In this document: positions 54,445-62,930 of the stretch, piece by piece | Position numbering within the stretch: position 1 is the stretch's first letter | How the letters are laid out: every line of letters begins with the position of its first letter | Source of the DNA: Mesorhizobium sp. | GTDB lineage: Bacteria; Pseudomonadota; Alphaproteobacteria; Rhizobiales; Rhizobiaceae | NCBI RefSeq assembly: GCF_004963255.1 | Contig: NZ_SUGA01000022.1 | Coordinates: 1 to 64,000, forward strand | Length of the DNA: 64,000 nt | Direction: 5' to 3' | Program-made: the position numbers and the translations under genes | Notes under the pieces: generated by a model | Database searches by the model: none | The model's input: the letters and a program-made list of their open reading frames with translations, nothing else | Told to the model about the DNA's origin: nothing

Positions 54445-55542
54445 ATGAGTTCGGTTCTGTACCAGAAGGTGGTCAAGAGCTTCGGCGCGCTTAACGTGCT
54501 GCGGTCGCTCGACCTTGCCGTGCCCGATCACAAATTCCTCGCTTTGCTCGGCCCGTCGGGCTGCGGCAAGACGACGGCGCTGCGCATCCTGGCCGGGCTC
54601 GACATGCCGAGCGCGGGCAAGGTCTTTATCGGCGAGCGCGACGTCACGCGGCTGCAGCCGCGCGATCGCGACATCGCCATGGTCTTCCAGAGCTACGCGC
54701 TTTATCCGCAGATGACGGTCGCCGAGAACATCGGCTATCCGCTGTGGATCCGCGGCACGCCGGATGCCGGGCGAAAGGCCAAGATCGGCGAGGTGGCCGC
54801 CATTCTCGAAATCGGCCACCTGCTCGACCGCAGGCCGCGCCAGCTTTCGGGTGGACAGCGCCAGCGCGTCGCGCTGGCCCGCGCCATCGTGCGCGACCCG
54901 GCGGCCTTCCTGATGGACGAGCCGCTCTCCAATCTCGACGCGAGGCTCAGGCTCACCATGCGCGGCGAGATCAAGCGGCTCTGCCAGCGCCTCAGCGCCA
55001 CCACCATCTACGTCACCCACGATCAGGTCGAGGCCCTGACGATGGCCGACTTCGTCGCCGTCATGCATGGCGGCGAGCTGCAGCAGATGGCGCCGCCCAT
55101 CGAGATATATGACCGCCCGGCAAACCGCTTCGTCGCCACCTTCGTCGGCAACCCGCCGATGAACATCCTGCCGGCGGCGCTTTCCGAGCAAGGCGTGATC
55201 GTGGCCGGCAAGGTCGTTCCGCTGGACGCCGCGCGGCTTGCCGCCTGCCGCGCCGCCTCGATCGCCGAAATTGGCCTGCGGCCAGAAGATTGCAGCGCTG
55301 CCGCGGCGGACACGCCCGACGCGCTCCCCGGCGAAATCTACGTCGTCGAACCGATGGGCAACGAGACGCTGGTCAATGTCCGCCTGGAAGGCGGCAACGT
55401 CTCGGTGCGGGCCGGCCGCGAATTCCGGGGTGTGGTGGGTGAAAGCATCGGCGTCGCCTTCGACCCGGCGAACGCCTGTTTCTTCAATTCGGCCGGCCTG
55501 ACAGCCGTCCACAGGGTCAACAACAATGGGAGAGTGACATGA
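54445..55542 (+). CDS. sugar ABC transporter ATP-binding protein
   Basis: CUT1-type ATPase of 365 residues. Walker A GPSGCGKTT, signature LSGGQRQR, Walker B AFLMDEP and the VTHDQ switch are visible, with a TOBE domain at the C-terminus. GGGAGGGAG lies just upstream of the ATG. It overlaps the binding-protein gene by ATGA. The ATPase precedes the binding protein here, an order unlike the first two CUT1 systems in the window. Confidence 0.9.
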   Translation: MSSVLYQKVVKSFGALNVLRSLDLAVPDHKFLALLGPSGCGKTTALRILAGLDMPSAGKVFIGERDVTRLQPRDRDIAMVFQSYALYPQMTVAENIGYPLWIRGTPDAGRKAKIGEVAAILEIGHLLDRRPRQLSGGQRQRVALARAIVRDPAAFLMDEPLSNLDARLRLTMRGEIKRLCQRLSATTIYVTHDQVEALTMADFVAVMHGGELQQMAPPIEIYDRPANRFVATFVGNPPMNILPAALSEQGVIVAGKVVPLDAARLAACRAASIAEIGLRPEDCSAAAADTPDALPGEIYVVEPMGNETLVNVRLEGGNVSVRAGREFRGVVGESIGVAFDPANACFFNSAGLTAVHRVNNNGRVT

Positions 55543-56852
55543 TGCATTCAAGCAGACTTACTCGCCGATCCGTCATCAAGGGCGGGCTCGGCCTGGCCCT
55601 GGCGACCACCGCGCTGACCACGCTCGGCCTGCCGATGCCCGCCAAGGCGGCCGGCAAGAAAGTGATCATCGGCGCCTTCGCCGATGGCGGCCTGACGCCG
55701 TTCAAGGAAAAGATCATCCCGCTGGCCAAGGAACAGGGCTTCGACATCCAGTTCCTCGAGGACGAATACGGGGTGACGCTCGAAAAGTGGTTCGCCGACG
55801 CCCAGAGCGGCGCCGGCCAGTACGACCTCTATCTGCTCGACGACCCGTGGGTGCCGCAGTTCGGCGCCGCCAACGTGCTCGAAGACCTCGGTGCCGGCGG
55901 CATCGACGGGGCCGACAAGGACTGGATCGGCTCGATGATCGACATGGGCTATTGGCCGCCGCAGAAGGGGCCTCGCGTCAAGGGCTTCGAGAACGCCAAG
56001 CCGACGCTGATCTGCGTGCCCTTCGTCGGCGACCTGCAGACGCTGACCTATCGCAACGACGTCTTCACCGGCGGCGCGCCGAAGACCTGGGACGAGGTGA
56101 TCGCCAAGGGCAAGGAAGGGGTTGCCGCCGGCAAGATCAAGTATCCGGTCGTCTTCCGCGGCGTTTCCGGCAACCCGATCGTCACCAGCTGGTATCCGGT
56201 TTTCCTGTCGTTCGGCGGTTCCTTCTTCGACGACAAGTGGAACCCGATCTTCAATTCGGCCGAAGGCAAGGCTTCGGCCGATTTCTTCGTCGGCACGATG
56301 AAGCAGAACACGGCGAGCGGCGTGGTGGAGTTCGATTCCGACCAGGAGGGCGCGGCGATCCTCGGCGGGGACGCGGGCGCCATCATCCAATACTCGGGCA
56401 ATGCGCTGAAGGCCGATGATCCCGCCCAGACGAAGGTGGCGGGCAAGCTCGATTTCGGCGTCGTGCCGAAACAGGAAAAGGCGATCGCCCAGATGGGCAT
56501 CTTCATCGCCGGCGTGCCGAAATCGGCGCCCAACAAGGCGAACTCCATCGAGTTCCTGAAGTGGTATGTGAGCGCGGAAACCCAGGCCAAGCTCTCGGAA
56601 GCGGGCTCTATTCCGGTCAAGCGCAGCGCCTTCGGCGTCGCCAAGCCCGGCAACCGGCTGATCCCGGTCGCGCTTCAGCAGCTCGACGCCGGCGCACTGC
56701 CCAGGCCGCGCACGCCCGACTGGGCGAAGGTAGAAGAACTGCTCGGCATCGAGCTCAACAAGGCCCTGCAGGCAGGCTCCGGCGGCGGCGCTGCTTTGGA
56801 CACGGCCGCCAAGCAGGTCAAGGACTACCTGACCACGGCCGGGTACTACTGA
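55539..56852 (+). CDS. sugar ABC transporter substrate-binding protein, Tat-type signal
   Basis: A 437-residue CUT1 binding protein. The leader MMHSSRLTRRSVIKGGLGLA has the twin-arginine TRRSVIK motif followed by a hydrophobic stretch and AKA-A, so export is probably by the Tat system as a folded protein. It overlaps the ATPase gene (ATGA) and ends in TGATG with the next permease. Ligand probably an inositol or related polyol, judging from iolE and iolG-like neighbours. Confidence 0.87.
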   Translation: MMHSSRLTRRSVIKGGLGLALATTALTTLGLPMPAKAAGKKVIIGAFADGGLTPFKEKIIPLAKEQGFDIQFLEDEYGVTLEKWFADAQSGAGQYDLYLLDDPWVPQFGAANVLEDLGAGGIDGADKDWIGSMIDMGYWPPQKGPRVKGFENAKPTLICVPFVGDLQTLTYRNDVFTGGAPKTWDEVIAKGKEGVAAGKIKYPVVFRGVSGNPIVTSWYPVFLSFGGSFFDDKWNPIFNSAEGKASADFFVGTMKQNTASGVVEFDSDQEGAAILGGDAGAIIQYSGNALKADDPAQTKVAGKLDFGVVPKQEKAIAQMGIFIAGVPKSAPNKANSIEFLKWYVSAETQAKLSEAGSIPVKRSAFGVAKPGNRLIPVALQQLDAGALPRPRTPDWAKVEELLGIELNKALQAGSGGGAALDTAAKQVKDYLTTAGYY

Positions 56853-57757
56853 TGCAAACCGGCATGCAGGCACGTAAATATCGCCTGCAGGGGGCGGGGC
56901 TCGACCTCGCCCTCCCATACCTCATGCTGGCGCCGGGCCTGATGGTCGTGCTCGGCGTGCTGGTCTATCCGCTTTGGGACGGGCTGCGCGCCAGTACCCG
57001 GGCTTACCGCTACGGGTCGCCCATCTCCAATGTCGGCTTCCAGAACTATGTGCAGCTTTGGAGCGACGCGCAGTTCCTGAATTCGCTGTGGGTCACGGTC
57101 AAGTTCGTGGCGCTTTCGGTGTCGATTGAGGCGGTGCTGGGCTTCGCGCTGGCCTTGTTCTGCCTGCACGAATTCCGCGGCATAAGGCTGCTGAGGACGG
57201 TGCTGATCATTCCCATGGTGATCACACCGGTCGTCGTCGCCATTCTGTTCAGGCTGATCTACGCCAGCGACGCCGGCATGCTGACGGCGCTCTCGGAGGC
57301 CATGGGCGGCGGCGGAGTCCAGATCCTCGGAAACCCGCTCAATGCCTTTATCGGCCTTGTCGTGCTCGATGTCTGGGAGTGGACGCCGCTGATGTTCCTG
57401 ATCCTGCTTGCCGGCCTGCAGTCGCTGCCGCACGAGCCGTTCGAGGCGGCGCGCGTCGACGGCGCCGGGCCGTGGCGCGTCTTTGCCGATCTCACCTTCC
57501 CGATGATGCGGCCGGTGCTGGCGGTCGCCATCGTGCTCAGGACCATCGACGCCTTCGGCACCTTCGACCAGGTTTTCGTGCTGACCCGAGGCGGACCGGG
57601 CGAAGCGACGAGGCTGATCTCGATCTATGGTTATGACACCGCGTTCAAGTTCCAGCAGACAGGATACGCGGCGGCGCTGTTCGTGACGATCGGCCTCGTC
57701 GTGCTCGCGCTCGCCTTCAGCGCCATCAGGCTCCTGCGCAGGGTCGACGCGTCATGA
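56852..57757 (+). CDS. sugar ABC transporter permease
   Basis: MalF-type permease, 301 residues, about six membrane segments, EAA loop EAARVDGAGPWRVFADLTFP. Start at 56852 shares one base with the upstream stop (TGATG). Frames starting upstream at 56561 are only the other reading frame of the binding-protein gene. Overlaps the next permease by ATGA. Confidence 0.9.
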   Translation: MQTGMQARKYRLQGAGLDLALPYLMLAPGLMVVLGVLVYPLWDGLRASTRAYRYGSPISNVGFQNYVQLWSDAQFLNSLWVTVKFVALSVSIEAVLGFALALFCLHEFRGIRLLRTVLIIPMVITPVVVAILFRLIYASDAGMLTALSEAMGGGGVQILGNPLNAFIGLVVLDVWEWTPLMFLILLAGLQSLPHEPFEAARVDGAGPWRVFADLTFPMMRPVLAVAIVLRTIDAFGTFDQVFVLTRGGPGEATRLISIYGYDTAFKFQQTGYAAALFVTIGLVVLALAFSAIRLLRRVDAS

Positions 57758-58572
57758 GCACCCGGCTGGCACGCATCCTCACCACCATCTTCGTGCTCGC
57801 AGTCGTGCTGCTGCCGATCTACTGGCTGGTCTCCACCTCGCTCAAGTCCAATCGCGAGATCACCCAGGAAGGCACGCTCTACCCGCATGTGCCGACGCTC
57901 GACAATTACGTCAGGCTGTTCACCGAAAAGCAGTTCGGCTCCTACCTGACGAACTCGGTGGTGGTCACCTTCTTCTCGGTTGCGATAGCGCTGGTCTTCG
58001 GCGCGATGGGCGCCTATGCGATCGCGCGGTTCCGCCTGCCTTTCGCCGCGGAGCGCAAGGTCGGCCTGTTCCTGCTCACGCTGCGCATCATCCCGCCGGT
58101 GGTGATCCTGATCCCGGTCTATCTCCTGATGCTCAGCCTCGGCCTGCTCGACAGCTGGCTCGGCCTGATCGCTACTTATACCGCCTTCAACGTCACCTTC
58201 TGCGTCTGGATGATGGAGAGCTTCTTCCGCGAGATCCCCGTCGACCTCGAGGAGGCGGCCATGGTGGACGGCGATTCGCGCTTCGGCGCCTTCCGCCGCA
58301 TCACGCTGCCGCTGGCAGCACCCGGCTTGGCGGCCACCGCCATCTTCGCCGTGCTTGTGACCTTCAACGAATTCCTTTTCGCGCTGGCGCTGACCGCGAC
58401 ACCGCGGGCAATGACCATGCCGCGCGGCACCGCCACGCTCATCGGGCGCATCGATACAGACTGGGCCTCGATGGCCGCCGCCGGCGTCATCGGCGCGCTG
58501 CCGATCGTCTTCTTCGCGCTGCTGGTGCAGCGGCACCTGGTTCGCGGCCTGACCATGGGGGCCGTGAAGTGA
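57754..58572 (+). CDS. sugar ABC transporter permease
   Basis: MalG-type permease, 272 residues, EAA loop EEAAMVDGDSRFGAFRRITLP followed by FNEFLFALALT. Overlaps the preceding permease by four bases. Ends 59 bp before the iolG-like gene, with no terminator between. Confidence 0.9.
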   Translation: MSTRLARILTTIFVLAVVLLPIYWLVSTSLKSNREITQEGTLYPHVPTLDNYVRLFTEKQFGSYLTNSVVVTFFSVAIALVFGAMGAYAIARFRLPFAAERKVGLFLLTLRIIPPVVILIPVYLLMLSLGLLDSWLGLIATYTAFNVTFCVWMMESFFREIPVDLEEAAMVDGDSRFGAFRRITLPLAAPGLAATAIFAVLVTFNEFLFALALTATPRAMTMPRGTATLIGRIDTDWASMAAAGVIGALPIVFFALLVQRHLVRGLTMGAVK

Positions 58573-58631
58573 CCGCCGGCCGGGCATGTTGAACTGGCCG
58601 TCGCGGACGGCCGCACAGGAAAGTTGAACGC

Positions 58632-59624
58632 ATGATGGATGTTTGTCTGTTCGGGGTGGGACTGATCGGAAGGGTGCATGCCGGCAATCTGGCGCGCCAC
58701 CCGAAGGTGCGGCTGCGCTATATCGTCGATCCCAACCGGGAAGCCGCCGCCAAGGTCGCGGCCGCGACCGGCGCCGGGATCGCCGACACCGAGACCGTGA
58801 TGAACGATCCGTCGGTGAAGATGGTGTTCATCGCCTCGGCGACGCGCACCCATGCCGATCTCGCCATGGCCGCGGCGGCGAAAGGCAAGGCGATCTTCTG
58901 CGAGAAGCCGATCGATCTCGACCTCAAGCGCACCGACGAGTGCCTGGCCGCGGTCGCGAAGGCCGGCGTGCCGTTCCAGATCGGTTTCAACCGCCGCTTC
59001 GATCCGAGCTTCCGCGCGTTGAAGGAGCGCCTCGACGGCGGCGAGATCGGCGCTGTCGAGCAGGTCATCATCACCAGCCGCGATCCCGAACCCGAAACCG
59101 AGGAAGCGCTGGCCGGCGGCGGCGGCGTCTTTCGCGAGATGACCATCCACGACTTCGACATGGCGCGGAATATGCTCGGCGAGGAGCCGGTCGAACTGTT
59201 CGCGACCGGCTCCTCGCTGGTGGCGCCGCAATACAGGAAGCTCGGCGACTACGATACCGCGATGTTCATCCTGCGCACGGCATCGGGGCGGCAATGCCAC
59301 ATCAACAACAGCGTCAGGGCCGCCTATGGCTACGACCAGCGCATCGAGGTGCATGGCGCCGACGGCATGCTGCAGGCCGGCAACCGGCTGCCGACCTCGG
59401 TGGAAATGTATGGCGGCAAGGGCATATCGCGCGACAAGCCCTACTACTTCTTCGTCGAACGCTATGCCGAATCCTACGCCGCCGAGATCGACCACTTCAT
59501 CAGCTGCGTCGAAACCGGCAGCAGCCCGGCGGTCACGGCCAGCGACGGACGCAAGGCCATGATCCTTTGCGAGGCGGCGCTTGCGTCGGCCCGGTCCGGC
59601 CGATTCGAGCCGGTAAAACTCTGA
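58632..59624 (+). CDS. iolG: inositol 2-dehydrogenase-like (Gfo/Idh/MocA family)
   Basis: NAD-dependent oxidoreductase, 330 residues. The Rossmann start FGVGLIGRVHAGNLARHP, the EKPIDLDLK lysine motif and the HDFDMARNMLG region with catalytic His/Asp are visible. It converts an inositol isomer to an inosose. It follows the ABC permeases and precedes an isomerase in an apparent operon; specificity among inositol isomers is unknown. Confidence 0.85.
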   Translation: MMDVCLFGVGLIGRVHAGNLARHPKVRLRYIVDPNREAAAKVAAATGAGIADTETVMNDPSVKMVFIASATRTHADLAMAAAAKGKAIFCEKPIDLDLKRTDECLAAVAKAGVPFQIGFNRRFDPSFRALKERLDGGEIGAVEQVIITSRDPEPETEEALAGGGGVFREMTIHDFDMARNMLGEEPVELFATGSSLVAPQYRKLGDYDTAMFILRTASGRQCHINNSVRAAYGYDQRIEVHGADGMLQAGNRLPTSVEMYGGKGISRDKPYYFFVERYAESYAAEIDHFISCVETGSSPAVTASDGRKAMILCEAALASARSGRFEPVKL

Positions 59625-59658
59625 GCGGATGGTCTGAAGGCAAGCGGGAGTCACCGAC

Positions 59659-60597
59659 ATGAAGATTGGCATGATCACCGACAGCCTGGGCAACCTGTCC
59701 TTCGATGAGATGCTGCGCGCCTCGGCCGAACTTGGGCTGGAGACGCTGGAATTCGCCTGCGGCAACTGGTCGTCGGCGCCGCATATCGATCTGGCGGCGA
59801 TGCTGGACAGTGCCGCGACCCGCGCCGAATTCGTCGCCAAGGTCCGCGACCACGGGCTGACGATCGCGGCGCTCAACTGCTCGGGCAACCCGCTGCATCC
59901 AGGACCGCAGGGCAAGCAGCACCGGCAAGTGACCGAGGACACGATCCGGCTGGCGAGCCTGATGGGCATCGACCGCGTGGTGATGATGTCGGGCCTGCCC
60001 GGAGGGCCGGGCGACGCCAACCCCAACTGGATCATCACCGACTGGCCGCCCGAATGCGCCGACATCCAGCGCTACCAGTGGGACGAATGCATCATCCCTT
60101 ACTGGCGCGACCTTGTCGCGTTTGCGAACAACCTGGGCATCAGGAAGCTTTGCCTGGAACTGCACGGGCATCAGGCGGTGTACAACGTGCAGACGCTGTT
60201 CCGGCTGCGCGATGCCGTCGGGGAAACGGTCGGCGCGAACTACGATCCGAGCCATCCGATGTGGATGGGCGCCGATCCGATCGCCGCCGTGCGCAAGCTT
60301 GGCTCCGCGATCTACTATGTCCACGCCAAGGACACACGCGTCGAGCCGGTGCCGGCCGGCATCGACGGCGTGCTCGATGCGCGGCCGCCAACGCTGTTTG
60401 CCGAAAGGGCCTGGAACTACATCACGCTCGGCTATGGCCATGGCGAGACCTGGTGGCGGCAGTTCTGCACGGCGCTGAAGCAGGCCGGCTACGACGACGT
60501 GCTGTCGATCGAGCACGAGGACATGATGCTCTCGCCGATGGAAGGCATGCGCAAATCCGTGGCGTTGCTGCGCAATGTCGCCATCAACCTCGCTTGA
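59659..60597 (+). CDS. sugar phosphate isomerase/epimerase-like TIM-barrel protein
   Basis: A 312-residue xylose-isomerase-like TIM-barrel protein (AP endonuclease 2 superfamily) beginning MKIGMITDSLGNLSFDEMLR. It has metal-ligand candidates in LELHGHQAVY, NYDPSHPMWMG, YVHAKDT and SIEHEDMML. Last gene of the iolE-ABC-iolG operon, closed by a terminator. It resembles inosose isomerases/epimerases, but the reaction is not certain. Confidence 0.8.
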   Translation: MKIGMITDSLGNLSFDEMLRASAELGLETLEFACGNWSSAPHIDLAAMLDSAATRAEFVAKVRDHGLTIAALNCSGNPLHPGPQGKQHRQVTEDTIRLASLMGIDRVVMMSGLPGGPGDANPNWIITDWPPECADIQRYQWDECIIPYWRDLVAFANNLGIRKLCLELHGHQAVYNVQTLFRLRDAVGETVGANYDPSHPMWMGADPIAAVRKLGSAIYYVHAKDTRVEPVPAGIDGVLDARPPTLFAERAWNYITLGYGHGETWWRQFCTALKQAGYDDVLSIEHEDMMLSPMEGMRKSVALLRNVAINLA

Positions 60598-60627
60598 GAC
60601 GGCCCGATCCGAGGCGTCGTCGCCCAG

Positions 60628-60654
60628 ACCGGTGCCGGCCGTCGCGCCGGTTTT
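60628..60654. terminator. terminator between convergent operons
   Basis: ACCGGTGC (60628-60635) pairs with GCGCCGGT (60644-60651, one G-T pair), followed by TTT. It lies between the isomerase gene and the convergent Gfo/Idh/MocA gene. Confidence 0.6.
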
Positions 60655-60662
60655 CGGCTCGA

Positions 60663-61772
60663 TCACCTCACATCGACCCAGCGCTGTTCCTGGAACGAGC
60701 GCGCCATGGCATGCACGGTGCGCTCGATCTCCAGCCCCTCGTCGAAGTCGATGATGCGGGCCGGCTTGGCGGCGATGCGCATCAAAAGCTCGCGGCATTC
60801 GATCATCTTGAGGTCGTTGAAGCCGAGGCCATGGCCGGGCGCCGGCAGGAAGGAATCGTAGGGCTTGTGATGCGGCGCCACCAGGATGGTGCGGTAGCCC
60901 TGCTCGGTCGGCCGGTCGGCGGTGAGATAGAGCTGGAATTCGTTCATCCGCTCCTGGTCATAGAGGATCGAGCCCTTCGAGCCGAAAATCTGGATGGCGA
61001 TGCGGCCCTTGCGGCCCCAGGCCGAGCGGTTGACCAGCAGCGTGCCGGCGACGCCGTTCTCGAGATGCAGCAAGACGCTGGCGATGTCGTAGGTCTCGAC
61101 GGCGCGGCGGGCGCCCGAAGCGGTCTTGCGGTCGGCATATGGTTTGGCCATGTCGCACATGACGCGCGACACGCGGCCGAACAGTATCTTGATCAGCGAC
61201 AGCGGATGGACGGCGAAATCGTCGAGCGCGCCATAGCCGGACGAAGCCTCGTGCTTCCAGAAGAACAGCGCTTCCGGGTCGGCCATGAAGTCCTCGTCCA
61301 TCTCGATGCGCACAAGGTTGACGTCGCCGATGATCTTTTCTTCCAGCAACGCGCCGATATGGCGAATGGCGGGGTTCTGGATGTAGTTGTAGCCGAGCCC
61401 GGCGACCTTGCCGGATTTCCTGGCCGCGGCCGCCATGGTCTCGGCCTCGGCGAAACTCGGCGCCATCGGCTTCTCGCACCACAGATGCTTGCCGGCTTCG
61501 AGGATGGCAATTGCCATCTCGGGATGGAACTGGTTGGGCGTGGTCAGCGAGACGACATCGACCTCCGGATCGTTGACCACGGCGCGCCAGTCGCCGGAAC
61601 CCTTGGCGAAGCCGAACTCGCCGGCCTTGCGCCTGGCCAACTCGTCATTCACCTCGCCCAGATGCACCAGCCTCGGCTTGTCGACATCGGGAAAGACGGT
61701 GCCCACCGCGTTCCAGGCGATGGCGTGGCACTTGCCCATGAAGCCCGTGCCGATGAGGCCCACTCCGAACAT
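60663..61772 (-). CDS. iolY: Gfo/Idh/MocA oxidoreductase (IolY-like)
   Basis: A 369-residue NAD(P)-dependent dehydrogenase with N-terminal GVGLIGTGFMGKCHAIAWNA, WCEKPMAPSFAEAE and a C-terminal alpha/beta domain with GALDDFAVHPLSL. Its place, divergent from an RpiR-type regulator and next to iolC, mirrors the iolY-R-C order of Sinorhizobium meliloti (remembered). It probably oxidises an inositol isomer such as scyllo- or D-chiro-inositol; which one cannot be told. Confidence 0.75.
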   Translation of the reverse strand: MFGVGLIGTGFMGKCHAIAWNAVGTVFPDVDKPRLVHLGEVNDELARRKAGEFGFAKGSGDWRAVVNDPEVDVVSLTTPNQFHPEMAIAILEAGKHLWCEKPMAPSFAEAETMAAAARKSGKVAGLGYNYIQNPAIRHIGALLEEKIIGDVNLVRIEMDEDFMADPEALFFWKHEASSGYGALDDFAVHPLSLIKILFGRVSRVMCDMAKPYADRKTASGARRAVETYDIASVLLHLENGVAGTLLVNRSAWGRKGRIAIQIFGSKGSILYDQERMNEFQLYLTADRPTEQGYRTILVAPHHKPYDSFLPAPGHGLGFNDLKMIECRELLMRIAAKPARIIDFDEGLEIERTVHAMARSFQEQRWVDVR

Positions 61773-61818
61773 GTCGATTGTCTCCGAGATGAGGGAAATA
61801 CTGGTGTGGATTGATTAG

Positions 61819-61839
61819 TCCATTTTGGATTCGAATGGA
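61819..61839. promoter_or_regulatory. inverted repeat between iolY and iolR
   Basis: TCCATT (61819-61824) and AATGGA (61834-61839) are separated by 9 bases, with an inner TTCGAA palindrome. The site is not a strict GGAA-N6-TTCC, but its position suggests control of the divergent pair. Confidence 0.45.
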
Positions 61840-61909
61840 ACATACAAATCATTTTTTATGGTGTTCTTGCGCGAACTCGCTATGATGAGGCAGGAGAGAG
61901 ACAACCATT

Positions 61910-62776
61910 ATGGGCGCGGACGGAGCGACGATGGACGAACGGGTGCCTCGCGATTTCGAAACGCTGCGCGCGACGATCCTGGACAGGCGCGCGAGCCTGC
62001 CCAAGCGCATCGCGCAGATCGCCGCCTATGCGCTCGACAACCCCGACGACATCGCCTTCGGCACGGCGGCGAGCATAGCCGCTTCCGCCGGCGTGCAGCC
62101 CTCGACGCTGATACGTTTTGCCCAGCAGCTCGGCTTCGACGGCTTCACCAGCCTGCAGCAGGTTTTCCGCGAGCGTCTCCGAGAGCGCAACTCCTCCTAT
62201 GACGAACGACTGGCCGCACTGCGCGCCAAGGCCGAGGAAGGCGCCGGCCACCGGGCAATCTTCGATGGTTTCGTCGCCGCCGCCAGCACCTCGCTCAGCG
62301 ACATTTCGCGCGCGTTAAACGATGCGCATTTCGAAGAGGCGATCGCGCTCCTGACGAAGGCCGAGACCATCTATGTGCTGGCCAAGCGCCGCTCCTATCC
62401 GGTCGCCTCCTACATCGCCTATGCGCTGGGCAAGCTCAAGATCCGCAACCAGTTGGTGGAATCCGCGGCCGGGCTCAACGCCGAAATGATCGGCTTCGCC
62501 ACGCCGCGCGACGCCGTCATCGCCATCAGCTTCTCGCCTTACGCGCCGGCGACCATCGAGGAGACGCGCGCGATCGCCGAACAGGGCGTGCCGATCGTGG
62601 CCATCACCGACTCGTCCTTCTCGCCGCTGGCGCAGTTCGCCAAGGTCTGGTTCGAGGTCGCCGAGGCCGATTTCGGCGGCTTCCGCTCGATCTCGGCGAC
62701 CATGGCGCTGGCGATGGCACTGACCGTTGCCGTCGGCGAGAAGCGCCGCGAGGCCGGGCGCCGGCGCAAGGGTTGA
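61910..62776 (+). CDS. iolR: MurR/RpiR-family transcriptional regulator (IolR)
   Basis: A 288-residue RpiR-type regulator. The N-terminal helix-turn-helix (DIAFGTAASIAASAGVQPST, then LIRFAQQLGFDGF) is followed by a SIS sugar-isomerase domain (ETIYVLAKRRSYPVASYIAY, then AVIAISFSPYAPATIEETRA). A nearer in-frame ATG at 61931 (GGAG 6 bases before) would remove seven residues. Upstream of iolC and divergent from the iolY-like gene, it is the probable inositol repressor; its known S. meliloti motif occurs just downstream. Confidence 0.88.
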   Translation: MGADGATMDERVPRDFETLRATILDRRASLPKRIAQIAAYALDNPDDIAFGTAASIAASAGVQPSTLIRFAQQLGFDGFTSLQQVFRERLRERNSSYDERLAALRAKAEEGAGHRAIFDGFVAAASTSLSDISRALNDAHFEEAIALLTKAETIYVLAKRRSYPVASYIAYALGKLKIRNQLVESAAGLNAEMIGFATPRDAVIAISFSPYAPATIEETRAIAEQGVPIVAITDSSFSPLAQFAKVWFEVAEADFGGFRSISATMALAMALTVAVGEKRREAGRRRKG

Positions 62777-62804
62777 GCCTCGCCGAGGAGCGCTTTTCGG
62801 CTCG

Positions 62805-62818
62805 GGAATGCTCATTCC
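62805..62818. promoter_or_regulatory. IolR box 1
   Basis: GGAA-TGCTCA-TTCC matches the IolR motif GGAA-N6-TTCC described for Sinorhizobium meliloti. It lies in the gap between iolR and iolC. Confidence 0.75.
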
Positions 62819-62821
62819 ATA

Positions 62822-62850
62822 TTGACTGTAGATTGGAATTAATATTTCAT
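62822..62850 (+). promoter_or_regulatory. iolC promoter with IolR box 2
   Basis: TTGACT (62822-62827) is a good -35, followed 17 bases on by a weak -10 (TTTCAT, 62845-62850). A second, degenerate IolR-like site GGAA-TTAATA-TTTC (62835-62848) overlaps the spacer and -10. Repression by blocking polymerase is the natural reading. Confidence 0.55.
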
Positions 62851-62930
62851 ATTGACGGCACCACGCCATCGCTTGCGCGTGCTGTCCAAAACGACGCTGC
62901 TCTGCACAACAAGGCCGATGGGAGGTTCGA

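Noticed and set aside
58176..60065. 629-residue minus-strand frame opposite iolG-like and neighbouring genes
   Set aside because: Shadow of real genes on the + strand, no recognisable product.
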